Positions 1-11,179 of a DNA stretch of 64,000 nt are shown piece by piece. The notes under the pieces are model-generated. The model was not told the origin of the DNA and did not search any database. It saw nothing but the letters and a program-made list of their open reading frames with translations. Each line of letters begins with the position of its first letter. Position 1 is the first letter of the stretch. The position numbers and the translations under genes are program-made. This DNA comes from Agrocybe praecox (Eukaryota > Basidiomycota > Agaricomycetes > Agaricales > Agrocybaceae). The stretch is from the NCBI GenBank assembly GCA_964017145.1, contig OZ024850.1:969618-1033617 (forward strand), in the 5' to 3' direction.

Positions 1-1729
1 ATGTTCAATTTGCACGACCAGTGTATTCTTACGACCTTCAGGACACGACGACTTTCAGATTTCTTTCTTTTGTCTCTTACTATTAGGATTATGGCTCAAC
101 ACCGTCATGGAGTAGCTGACCCATGCTCGATTTATTGTTTCGTCGTTGCCGATTTTCCTTGATACGTTGGACGTAGAATTGGTATTTCATCATCGATCGA
201 TGGCTGTGCCGTTCGTTTATATATAACCCAAATGTGCGTATTTTGTTTCTGTTCTTCTCTGCTTTTCCTTTCGTTAACCGAATCACATTCTCCCGGGAAT
301 TAGGCTATACTACGAGATGCTGTAGTCGTACTAGGGTTAAACTTGACACCTCTGCATCAGAGCCCTCTTGCTCCTGGGACATGTCGAACTTGCATTTCCA
401 TCGTCGATATGATGGCTATGTCACTTGTTTTATTTATAGCTCGGATGCGTATGTATATTTCTTTTTATTTCTGCTTTCTGTCTGCTAAACGAACGAATAT
501 CTTTCTGAAAATTAGGCAACGCGAGACTGAGAGGAGCGTCAACCCTTGGACTTACTACTACGGTGCTCGTGATAACCTCTAGATTCTGGAGTGGTCATGC
601 GGGTGGAATTTTTGTCGGTTATCTAGGCTTGAAAATAATGAAGAGTCAGGCTTGATCTAAATCTAACGGCCCTAAGAAAAGTGAGTTATCTCTCTTTTCT
701 CTGTGCAATATAGAACTAGAGATAACTGAAAGGGTATATAGGACAAGCAACATTAGCTTCGCCCTGTTCTTTTTGAAAATTTTCCAAGAGCCAGAAATGT
801 ATGTATTCCAGGACTACAGCAGTTATAGCTGACCCGATATTGAGTAGGTTTTGCCCAATAAGTCTACCCAGAAGTTCGACACGGACGACTCTTAAGCTAG
901 TACGATCGATGAGGGAGGGCAAGAATGTGTAATGCAACTCCTGTTTGACGAGTACCTAGGAGAGACGGAATTTCGTGTGAGCGGTAACCGCGTTATTCGG
1001 TTTCGAACGAGCTGGTCTTTGAAAGGAAATTAATGTCTGCGGAGAGATTATTGCTGAGCCCACTAGGTCATCTTCCTACAGTGCTGTAGTATATAGCGCG
1101 ACATTCATGCATAGAGTAAACCCACCTCTCCTCGATAATGGGTCCTTCTCGCCCTCAATGCCACCGTTATTTTCTACTGTGCCTGTCCGACCTCGTCCGC
1201 ATCAAATACCGCGCTGAAAACTGATGATCCAACTGTTCATGGAAAACTGGTTCTTGAATTGCGGCTGCGATTCCAGAAGTAGGGATAGAGGACGTTTGAT
1301 GTAGTGTGGATGGGGATGCGCTAAGCTCCATCTCGTCCAATCGTGGCAGATCCGGTCCCTCCAATCCAACCTTTCGTCTATCACCTCGACAGTCGCCTTT
1401 GCTGGTTTTCCCTGTCCGCGCCGTTCGTCAATTTTTTTTGCGGAATCAGCCTCTTTCCCGCTGTCGGACAACGCTGGCAACAAATCGAACTTGTCCTCCT
1501 CTTACTGCCCCTATCGACCATCCTCTCCCAATTCCGCCCTTTCCTCCGCGTCGTCCTCGGCTTGTCTTACCACTCGCCTCCCCATGACGTCTATCAAGCC
1601 CATTTGATGTCATTTGTGGCTCTTCCAGGTCACTCCGCCCATCCGACGTACCACTTTCATGCTCGCAACTCTTTCTTGCCTTTTCCATGCTCTGCCTGGT
1701 CCAGGCCCACGCACTCAATTGTCGCTATT
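1..1729. other. No recognisable gene
   Basis: I see no domain, no convincing chain of exons and no transposon end here. Short open frames on both strands (for example 1202-1483 on the minus strand, basic, and 1343-1867 on the plus strand, Pro/Ser/His-rich) overlap each other and lack recognisable motifs. The part from about 1300 onward is C-rich on the plus strand and may belong to the decayed gene remnant annotated next to it on the minus strand. Confidence 0.4.
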
Positions 1730-2590
1730 CGTGTCATCCCCCCCGGTGACATCGATCATCCTGATTGTGCTGCGTCCATTGTTTATCAACGCGTGAGGTG
1801 TCGTTGGCCTCATCCTCTCGTTTCTCACCTACATCCTCAAACATCTCATGCACCCAGTCTCGCATAGAGTCTTCACTCTTTCTCAATTCCCCCCCACGTT
1901 CTCTCTTTCTCCGTCTCTCAATCACACGTTACTGGGCAAGACTAACACCCTCCAGCCCAGTTATACCACCAACGTCCATCTCATCTGGTTCTCCAACATC
2001 AACACTACCCCCTCTTGAATTTGATATAGATACTTGATGCTGCTGCTACTCGACGTTCAACATCACCTCCCTCCTACCACCAACAGCAACATTACCTACT
2101 CACACCCTACTCTCCCACCGATCCTTGTTTTTGCCTATGATTCCCACAGCAATTCCACTTTGCTTTGGATCTCGACCCGTTATTCACCCCAGCGTGCGGG
2201 TGAGCAAGGGGACACGGATAAGGAGGCGGCACAACTGATGGATCTGTGAAAGTTGGCATGAACAACCGTCGTCGGAGCATGCAGGCGCCACACTTATCCT
2301 CTTGCTCTCCCTCTTCTTGATCCTCCGCTGCACGACGTCGGCGATGGCATCTCCTCCTCCTCCATGTTCACACTATCCATTCACACCACCATTGTGACCT
2401 TCAGAAATGGCGACTTCTGCATCACTGACATTTTCCTTGAACGATGAAGGAGTGTATTCCCCCCGACGGAGCGTACGTGCAGCATCGTTTATCATTTCGA
2501 GTCGTTCTGTCTCTGCTCGTTCCATTTCAACCACGCTGGCCCGTACCTCCGCCTCCATTCGCGTTCCAATTCGAGCGATACCCCACAACT
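1730..2590 (-). pseudogene. Remnant of an unidentified gene, paralogous to 39060-39870
   Basis: Read on the minus strand, this stretch encodes fragments that match the plus-strand segment at 39060-39870 in the same order. The shared pieces are a charged stretch followed by NDAART, a block around SDAEVA (SEAEVV in the other copy), then MDVGGIT followed by LEGV, then an Arg-rich IERR block. Frames change between the blocks and a stop interrupts the last one, so this copy is broken. I do not recognise the protein; it looks hydrophilic and low in complexity. Its outer end abuts the tandem-repeat arm that starts near 2600. Confidence 0.45.
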
Positions 2591-2599
2591 ACTTTCTTG

Positions 2600-3790
2600 G
2601 AAGACTGAGGAGAAGCAGCCAACGATTACAAAGAATAAGATGCGGAATTGTCTCGAGATCGTTGGCTGTGGGGGGCTGGTAAGTTTATTATCTTCATTCG
2701 AAACCAATTCTCCACTCACCCTCAGGCATCACTCCCAGCCCTATGCATCATTCGTCTTGATGGAAGCCCAGGATACCACGTATAACCATAACCGAGGCCG
2801 ACAGCAGGACCCGGCGTGCAGACGGAGTCGTGTCGAGATGTTCGGCTGTACGAGCAAGCTGGTATGAGTTGGGCGTCTTTATTCCAAACCAATTATCCAC
2901 TCGCCCTCACTCCCAGCCCGTTGCATTGAGTACCAGGGTTCAGCATGTATATGTTCGTGTGCCGAAGGAGATGCGAGGAAACCTACGCAAGGCGTATTTC
3001 GTCTTGTTAGCGATCGGCGACGGGAGGAATCAAAGACGACGTACAAGCAAGGCTGATGGTATTCAAAATCGCCTCGAAATAGTTGGCTTTGGTAAGTTGA
3101 TATCTTCGTTCCGAAGCAGAAACCTACTCACCGAGTACCAGTATGCATGTTCAGGTGTCAAAGGAGATGCGCGGAAACATATGCAATCCCTGTTTCGTGT
3201 TGGTAACGAGTAGCGACGGGAACAATCAGAGACCACGTACAGGCGAGGCCGAAATTGTTCGAAATTGTCTCGAGATTGTCTCGAGATCGTTGGCTTTAGG
3301 AGCAAGTAGGTAAGTCTTGTACCCTTCTCCCAAACTAATCCTCCACTTACCTCTAATGCCAGCCTGTTGCATTGAGAACCAGCGTGCGTCTTCGTGTGTC
3401 GAAGGATATGCGAGGAAACCGGATGCTATAACATGCCGTGTTGGTATAGAGCAGCGATGGTAGGGGTTGGAGATGTTCGAGACTGATGATAGCAACAGGC
3501 GTAGCGTGCATGGTTGAACTGTGGGCAGAACACACAATGAGTTCCTCATCTTCATGTGAATCCAACCCGCTACTCACCTTTGGGCATTTCGCAATTAGAA
3601 CGAGCTCATCACCTTGAGCAGAACGTCAACAAGTGAAATGTGACGGAAAAGGGAAGCCACGTACAAGCGGTCATCGGTCGGTCATCGACCTCGTCGCTTG
3701 AGCACAACGTTAATGAGGGAATTTCAACAAAAAGCGAAAGCCACGTACCAATATCACCAGCAATGACGAGCGCTATATACGTAAGTATAT
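2600..3790 (+). repeat. Left arm of a mirrored repeat pair, built of 180-245 bp units
   Basis: The arm is made of about four to five degenerate units, each beginning with a variant of CTCGAGATCGTTGGCTGTG (near 2650, 2827, 3071 and 3278). The units also share a GGAGATGCGAGGAAACCTA-like block and a block resembling GACGGGAGGAATCA. The same units occur in the same order but inverted at 11180-12440. The unit spacings (about 177, 244 and 207 bp) are mirrored there (about 190, 238 and 220 bp). Similarity fades near 3790. Several units contain GTAAGT-like and CAG sites, so they may derive from exon-intron material, but no continuous protein can be read. Confidence 0.7.
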
Positions 3791-4612
3791 CGTACATCTC
3801 GTCGTGTATTGTTCAGATTACATCAAACGACGTGAGCGAGGTACTAATGCTCGAAGGAGACTGTAAAGCTCCGAACTACCAAGCAAAATCCAACGGTAAC
3901 TGAACCAGTGAGTTATATCTCAACTTAATATTTGTACAGAGGCCTCGAAGCGAAGATGGAAACGGAGATTGTGAACTCGCATGATGTCGTTTTTAACTCA
4001 CTGCGCCGCAATGTATGTATTGAATAATTCGTCAAGATATATACTATAATACATGTGGCCTGTTTGAATAAATTCCGTGAGTTTCATATCAGACTTCGCA
4101 CAAGTCACTTGTAATTTAGAGTGTTGAGCCTGAATCAGCTCATACCATCGCAATAGATGTATCTATGCTGATTTGGTCAACTAATATCATGAAGAGACAC
4201 TCAAAGGTACATTTTTAAAATTTTATTTGAAAAGATAAGACAAGATACCAAGGTTGAAGTAGCAATAAATTCCGAGTAATCGAAATAAGCGCCCGTGAGA
4301 TTTGCGAAGCGTACAGTATGAATACGCTCAAAATACGTATATTATAGACCTTCAATGAGTATATACTACTAATAAATATCTCATATTAAGTGCCCAAGTC
4401 AGTCGAAAAATTACAAGATGCGCAAGAGTCGGTATGGTCCCATATCGATAGACCCTCTCCTCGATCCCCTTTCACCTAACTCGTCCTAAAGAAACGGGCT
4501 GCATTGTCTTTAATGACAGCTACTAGTACCAGTGCATATCTATTCTTGGAAAACTAGATGTCCCAGACCATTTGGACACGAAATGGAAGTGCGGGGATGG
4601 GGGGATACCTCT
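3791..4612. other. No gene seen; AT-rich spacer
   Basis: This is spacer between the repeat arm and the candidate left end of the KDZ transposon. It is AT-rich from about 3900. Only short frames without motifs are present. Confidence 0.5.
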
Positions 4613-4619
4613 GCAAATG
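4613..4619. repeat. Candidate target-site duplication, left copy
   Basis: GCAAATG occurs here and again at 10127-10133, just outside the inverted repeats of the KDZ element. Relatives of this superfamily make 8 bp duplications, so the 7 bp match may be an 8 bp duplication with one change. The exact element end is not certain. Confidence 0.4.
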
Positions 4620-4630
4620 AAAAATCCTGA

Positions 4631-4695
4631 TGGATTTTGATTAAGCAATACACATTGCGATGTGTTGCTTATTTAAATAATCAATCATCGATTAA
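4631..4695 (+). repeat. KDZ terminal inverted repeat, left
   Basis: About 65 bp beginning TGGATTTTGATTAAGC and ending ATCGATTAA. It aligns with the reverse complement of 10051-10115 at roughly 75-80 percent identity, with the TTTGATTAAGC and TTAAATAATC blocks conserved. The left copy contains a short internal palindrome around ACACATTGCGATGTGT. Confidence 0.7.
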
Positions 4696-4923
4696 CCCAG
4701 CTCGATCCTCGGAATCCCATTCTCCTATAAAGTAGACTTTATTTCACTTTCTCTAAAATATTCACTACAACCCAAACCTTATCTATTCGTAGAGTAATGT
4801 GTAATACAGTAAAGCGACGGTCTTAGCTACTACAGAGTCATGTAGATTAACCGGATTAATCAATCCAGCGTACGGAAAGGGGATTATTAATCTAACTAAT
4901 CTAGCTAATCAAAGCAAGCGTAG

Positions 4924-6336
4924 CTACAGAATCAAGCCAGCTAATCCACATAAACATAATGAATTAGCGCTAATATATATCTGAAAGTACATGCCACTCA
5001 CGTTCAGCGGATTTCCATCCTTATCAACCCTGTTCCCATGCTTATCCACGTATTCTCCGGTCACGGTGTTCTGATACAAGTACTTTCCGCCTTTCCTGTG
5101 GTTATAATTAGTATGATATCATGTAAAGAAAGATATACAAACATACTTGGGTGTTTTCTTCTTCCGTGGCATTCCATCTGCTATGTCTTCAGCTTTGCGC
5201 TTCACACCTCCTTTTTGGCGCGTGGACTTTCTGGCTTGACCCGACCCATCCTGGGCTTGAGACGTGGCGTCGGTAACAATCTTAGGGGGCCGGCCTCTAT
5301 GCCCGGGCTTGGAAGTAACACCTGAAGTCGTATTACTCAGTGTAGCAATAGGTGTTGCTGGCTTGATAGTGGTTCCAAGGTCAGTAGACGTGACTCCAGG
5401 GGTGGCATTAGTAGGTGTCGAATTGGTTGTCGTGCTCTGAGTCGTAGTGGCAGGTATGTCGCTACTGGTGGATATTTCGAGTTCAGTATACACAACTCCG
5501 GGGGTTGTATTGGTCAGCGTGGAATTGGTCGTCGTGCTCTGAGTCGTAGCAGTAGTGATTGTATCGGTGGCACTTCCTCCGTTCAGTGAGGAGATACATG
5601 AAGTAGGGGATTTTGCGATGGAGGGGTCGTATATCGTGTCTTGAATCGTCTCTTTGTTTTTAGAGATTAATGGAGTCGTGTGGTTTCCGCTATTGGACTT
5701 GGCCGATACAGGTGGTGGCATGGAGGACGGTTCACAACCACTGTGTGCATTGTTCCGACCGGGGGGGGGTAATGGAGGCTGTGTCACTGTGTGCATTGTT
5801 ACTGGACAAGGTCATATCAGTTGTGGCATCAAGTCCGGCATTGTCTCCAGACGTGGTGGGATGACATCCAAGAAACAAGAATGGCATAGACAGTTCCGTC
5901 GCCATGCAGCTAATAATAGAATACAGTTCGTGAACTTTCAATTTGTCTGGTCGACGCAACAGCACGGGCAAATTGTAAGTGATTGTATCATAAAAATCAC
6001 CTGGCTCTCTTTCCACATCATCCCATGGAATAGAATGAACCTCGTTCGACTCGGATGATCGTCCAGAGAATCCTATATTCCCTCAGCGTCAATAAATTGG
6101 CAGTGTCAATTTTAAAACTGGGCCAAGTACTTACCCCACAATGTGTTTAGATAATCATTGAGCAATGCCGATATTTGTGCTGGAGTGCACTCGATCCTTC
6201 CAACCAGTACTGAAGCTATCACGCCATCAAATGAGCCCGATACGGTCAGAATAGCGGAAAAGAGGCAAACACAAGTGAGTATATTGGCATTTCTATTTAT
6301 ATGCTTATATATCAGCATTGTAGACCTCCAAGACAT
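4924..6336 (-). CDS. AT-hook accessory gene of the KDZ element, with a homopolymer frameshift
   Basis: The minus-strand gene reads in three exons: down to 6135, then 6072 to 5147, then 5095 to 4924. The introns at 6073-6134 (GTAAGT...ATATAG) and 5096-5146 (GTATGT...CACAG) both keep the frame. The product has an N-terminal conserved-looking block (PAQISALLNDYL, then LPVLLRRPDKLK), a Thr/Ser-rich linker with repeated TTTQSTTTNST segments, an AT-hook (HRGRPPKI) and a Lys/Arg-rich tail. A C9 run at 5761-5769 puts one extra base in the frame; with one C fewer the two halves would join. This may be a real lesion or a sequencing error. The only ATG in the first exon is at 6336, inside the opposite-strand transposase exon, so the true 5' end is unresolved. 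I infer a DNA-binding helper of the transposon; the family is not recognised. Confidence 0.5.
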
Positions 6337-9300
6337 TAAACGAGTTTATGGAAAAGAAGGATATACTTCTGGGATATTTATTCCAATACCACACAGATGG
6401 ATTATTAGGAGAACCATGTAGCTGCGGCGTAACTGGGTCTCAGCGGACAACCCGATGTTACGACTGTGTTCAATATCCAGTCACATGTACAACATGCTAT
6501 CTTAAAGCACACCGGAATCTTCCTTATCATTGGGCTGAAGTCTGGAACGACTCTCTGGGCTATTTTCAGCGTCACGACATTGCTGCGCTTGGAGACGGAA
6601 TTGCTTCAATTAATCTAGGACATGATGGCTTTCCATGCCCCAGCAAACGCGCCTCAAATCTTGACTTCATACTTGTTGATGTAAATGGCGTGCACTGCAC
6701 AAAGATTAGGTTTTGCTCATGCAAGAGTGATGATCGTCTCGAGCAACTAATGGAAGCCCGCTTCTTTCCGTCGACTGTGACTCAACCTGCATCTGCATTC
6801 TCGTTTCAACTTCTCCACCAATATCACATCCACCATCTGGTATCGAAGGAGTCTGTTCACGATTACATGGCATCTCTGCGGCGACTTACTGATAATGTCT
6901 ACTATGAGAGAGTACCAGTGAGTAACGATTGCTTCTATCTATTTGACGTTGTCTCATATTCTTTAGGATATGACATCTCAGTTCCGAATGGTACTACATG
7001 TTTGGACATTAATTACCACTTTCAAGCGTCTTGGCCACGGACATAAAATACAGAAGATACTTCCCCATTTACGTGAACTTGTTGTTCACTGCCCGTCATG
7101 CCCCAACACACATTTTAACGATATGGATGGATGGGAGAAGACACCATACGAATTCCGGTGAAATTTATCATTAATTACTTGGAAGGAGTGAATACTAATC
7201 ATTTTTACGAAGTCACTTGACCCAGACACAGTGGACTGCAGACGGAAATCATCATTCAAACCGATACATCAAAAACACCGACCCAGATGATGTTTCCTTA
7301 TTTGACGGTAAAGCGTACTTTCCGGAGGATAGTATCTATAGAAAATATCTCAATAGCCTACCGGCAAACTCTCAAGAGGTAGTTCCTACCATAATATTAT
7401 CGCTTTTCCATGGCTAAATCTAAGATCTTACAGAAAGTACCATGCGAACATCTGACTGTCATTAACGCTCAAAATCGCAAGAAATTTAAAAACATGGACA
7501 TAACCGGAATCGTTAACATACAATGCGCGCATATTTTTGTTCTATCTAGCGTTGATATGCATGGTGGCGAAAAGTGCGTTATCATAATTGTCACCCTACA
7601 CTCTATTTTATTTTAACTTTTGACTAGGTTTGGGAATACCGACTATGCTGTCTCTCATGCTATCAAAAATACCACTCTGGGCGATCACACAGAATCCTCT
7701 GCTCTAACTCATAAGCGACATCTTTTCTCATACGATATATCATGCGGCTACTCAGTGAACGCTGTCTCTCGATTCAAAACTCACTTTCCGAATGAAGCCG
7801 AATTTATCGAACACACAGAGTGGCTAATCCCATTGGTTCACGTTCAGAATCACAAGGATAATTGTACATACCTCTTCTCTTCCGCTTATCGTGAAGGTGC
7901 AGGACATTTCTATGGTGAAACAGCTGAAATTCCATGGATAGAACTAAATCAACTTGCTCCCCAAACACGTCAAATGAATAACGGCCATCGCCAAGACACA
8001 ATCATTGATCATCACTCATACTGGAACTGGTCCAAAACTCTTAATATGGGTACGTTCATGACTTCTTGACTCTATTTATATCCTGTAATAATGATAATTA
8101 CATGTCAGCATATTCTCTTAGACGTGATGTCGCTCATGCTAAAGAGATGTTTTTGATAAAACATGCAAGCTTTCTTTCGTTGTCAAAAATGTATCAAGAC
8201 AAATTAGAGGACTGGAATTCAAGGGATCGCAATGCGCGAGACCGCACAGGAAGAGAAGTAAAATGTGTTTATCGTCAGAATGAGGTCGAGGGTAAGCGCT
8301 AAATCACCTATTCTACTAGTCGTAGTGCTCATGTTCTTACAACTTACAGTACCCTCACGAACACGAGTTTTCCAAGCATTATTGGCTGAGCTCAATGAGC
8401 CAAAGGCAAGTACCGAGTGTGCGGATACAATCCCAGCATTCTTGAACGAGGGGATTCTACTTGCCCAAGAACAGTGAGTACACGGTATCATTCTTTTTAA
8501 GGGCTTACTTAAACAGGTGTTAGAAAGGATCTACTTTCAAGGGTAGCTGCGGAAGAAAGAAACTCTTCAGGCGATGTACCAACTCACATGGCAGACATAT
8601 CATCAAGGCGGAGCAAGTTAGAAGCCCGCCTAGCAACCTGGCGCAAGCTTCAGAAGAAAATTGTGCCACAGCTCGCCGATCATATGGTGTTTATGGCAGT
8701 TTCCGGAAGATCTTCTGAGTTACCCGAAAAAGAGTTGCTCTTCCTTCCCTCTGATTTCACCGAGCGCCAAAGGAATGAATTCAATTTGACCGACCTTGGA
8801 GAACTCGAGTACAAGCTTCAAGAAGGCGCAGCATGTGATGCTATTACCCGCCTAAGAACAATCGCGAAGCTGCGGAGTGCTATTGTTCTCAATAAGCAGG
8901 CCGAATCAATCGGACAAACCCAAAACACTCGCTCAAGACGGCAGGAAATTGAAGTGGATCGACAACGCGACACGGCCATAGCCGACTATGCCACAGCTCG
9001 CAATGCAATGATTTCCCTTGGACTCCCACCAACATCACTCTACTTTCCAATGCTATCTGTGAAGGATACATTCCGGAAGCCCACAAACATAAAGCGCGCT
9101 ATTGGTGACTCTAAACGCGTCGAGGGGGTAATTTTCACCCAATCAGGAGCAATATCACGCGCTCCGGCACGCGTCAGTGCCACTGTCACCGCAACTCCCA
9201 TTGTCGAAGAATGTCTGCCGTTTGGGACACAAATGGTCTTTCGGAAAGGTAAGTTTAACAAACCTAGTATGTAAATACAAATACTTAATAAAGGTCTTAA

Positions 9301-9930
9301 AAAGCGCTACAGCCCGATCATGTACGGGGACCCAAAGGGAAAAAGCGCAAGCTTGACTCGACAGACAGAGAGGCGGATGAGGAAGACATAGAGGTATCCT
9401 CAGAGAAAGGTATTATTTTTTCATTGAATTATTATCGGAGTGTATGTGCTGACCAAGCATCAAGATGGATGGATCTGGTCGTTTAGACCGGGTAGTGAGA
9501 TATCGGATGTGCAAGTTGAAAACTGGAAAGCTGAAGGTAAGTGTCAGTATTAATTATGGTTATCTGCAAGTACGTCTAACATAAATGATATCCAGGGGAC
9601 CGTGTTCAGTGGTTCCGGGCTGAAGCAGAGATGCAACGATGGCAAGAGGAATGGGAAATTAAATTAGCAGATTTCCTCCGATGCATCAAGACATTTGAGA
9701 AGATGTCCAATGTCTGGCGAACTCTGGCGGAGGACACGGAAAATGCTGGACGCGTTGCCTATGCGAAACGTCACATGCATATGTATCAAAGCTTGGAGAT
9801 TGACACCAAGCGGATGCTAATTGGTTCTGGACATGGTGATCTACTGATGATCCAGGATACACCATCCTTTGTTAAGTATATTCAGAAGCAGAGAGAGAAG
9901 TATGTAATCAATTTTTCCACCCTTATATGA
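6158..9930 (+). CDS. KDZ transposase with CxC2 cysteine cluster
   Basis: Twelve exons join in frame: 6158-6274, 6324-6917, 6967-7157, 7213-7378, 7434-7573, 7628-8049, 8109-8291, 8350-8473, 8524-9248, 9305-9409, 9465-9536 and 9596-9930. From 6324 on they give about 1018 residues without a stop. Introns are 49-62 bp with GT-AG ends. The second exon holds the CxC2 zinc-binding cluster (CSCG, CYDC, CTTC, then later CSC). The 7434-8049 exons hold the KDZ catalytic core: DMHGGEKFGNTDY with a conserved Asp, YDISCGYS, and GHFYGE followed by the RQDTIIDHH block. A basic KGKKRKLD motif in the 9305 exon is a likely nuclear signal, and the C-terminal part is helical and charged. The first exon has no in-frame ATG (6158 is TTG). 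The first in-frame ATG is at 6348, so either the protein starts there or an upstream exon is missing. No obvious disabling lesion is seen. Confidence 0.8.
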
Positions 9931-10050
9931 TAGCATTTGTACTCTCTCTTGTATACTACGTCTTTTTGGAGTCGCAACCTCATCACTTCATCGGACAATA
10001 ATAATACGCATAGCACCAAAAATATACCGGATTAATCCAAGTAATCCAGA

Positions 10051-10115
10051 TTAAGCAACGATCGATTATTTAAGTAAACTACACATTACAATGCATGTAG
10101 CTTAATCAAAGTCCA
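10051..10115 (-). repeat. KDZ terminal inverted repeat, right
   Basis: The reverse complement of this 65 bp stretch matches 4631-4695, including CTTTGATTAAGC and TTAAATAATC. It lies 120 bp downstream of the transposase stop codon. Confidence 0.7.
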
Positions 10116-10126
10116 TATGGTTACAG

Positions 10127-10133
10127 GCAAATG
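10127..10133. repeat. Candidate target-site duplication, right copy
   Basis: GCAAATG matches 4613-4619 on the other side of the KDZ element. Confidence 0.4.
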
Positions 10134-11179
10134 CGTTCTACGCATTATTCGCGTTTTAGGCTCCGTTGTCGTCGTATTTCTCGGGCGCTATGTGTGCGTA
10201 AATGTGACAGCGTGCTCATAAAATGTCCTCAGAATAACATCTTGTGAGAAATAGTAGTGTAAAGCGATGTTCGAGTCGCTTTTCCACCTTTTTGTTTCTT
10301 CCACCTTTTCGTTTCTTTCTAGTTTTCAGCTCGTAGAGGTGTGGTTATGCATATAAATTTAGATTTAAGGCATTGATAATTTGTAGTTAATATACATATG
10401 AATAGGTTTAAATTTTTAAAAAGAAATATTCAGAAACGGACGAGCAATTTACGAATTACGCTACGCTTTCCTCTTCCTAACCCTCTAATTCACCCTGATT
10501 CGACGTAAAATGTGATGTTTCTCCTACCCGTTAGTAATAACGTACTTTCAATGCAGACTCAACTATACGTGAAGTATCCATTACGGCGGTTTTCTACTGC
10601 GAGGGGTGAGTGAATCTACCACGGTATGGTGATCCCTTTCTTCTTCGGCGCTCACCCTTGGTTATAGACATAGATTCCGTTTATTTTCGAATAGAATCGA
10701 ATCTGAGTTTGCTTTGAGTGATATAGGACGAGTTATGATGGGTGGATATCTTCATTGATAGCTGAGCACTGGGTATCGGGATTTTGTTGCTCGGGCTTGG
10801 GATGTCTGCACGGATTGTGTATACTTAGATGTAAGTGTGGTTTTCGGACATCTAGTTACTTTTCTCGTAACGGGGTGTCAATTTCATGTCATTAGCATTT
10901 GTAGATACACGAGAAAAAACTAGATAAAGATCAGGAAACGTCCGAACGAATGAGAGGAAATGTCGAATTGCGTAAATTTCGTTTAGCGGGAACGGGTTTG
11001 GGTACGATAGCATGACATTCTGAGGTTAGCACTAGGGGTGAGTACATGCAGCGTACATATGTATATAAGCAAGGAAAACTTGCCTAGGAACATCATCAGC
11101 TCATCTCCTTGAGCTGAGTTATCTCCTCTTTTCTTCATCACTCTCGTCGATTTCGGCGGCTGCCTGCAATGTTCTGCCA
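10134..11179. other. No recognisable gene
   Basis: AT-rich spacer between the KDZ element and the right repeat arm. I see no domain and no plausible exon series. Confidence 0.5.

Larger units (their letters stand above)
4620..10126 (+). mobile_element. KDZ (Kyakuja-Dileera-Zisupton) DNA transposon
   Basis: The element is about 5.5 kb and bounded by a pair of imperfect inverted repeats (4631-4695 and 10051-10115). Outside these lies a matching GCAAATG. It encodes a KDZ transposase with an N-terminal CxC2 cysteine cluster on the plus strand and a second, AT-hook-containing gene on the minus strand. Inside the left terminus (4840-4960) are many GATTA/TAATC motifs, which recur inside the right terminus (10025-10060). 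They are plausible transposase-binding subterminal repeats. The transposase reads open after intron removal, so the copy may be recent. The exact ends are inferred from the inverted repeats and the short direct repeat. Confidence 0.75.

Noticed and set aside
2640..3213. Coding gene from the repeated frames in the left arm
   Set aside because: The frames shift from unit to unit and stop often, and the inverted copy at 11.2-12.4 kb has different open stretches. No constant frame is preserved.
4613..10133. Calling the mirrored 1.2 kb arms the terminal repeats of the KDZ element
   Set aside because: A closer 65 bp inverted pair with an adjacent direct repeat fits the element ends better, and about 0.8-1.0 kb of unrelated sequence lies between these ends and the arms.
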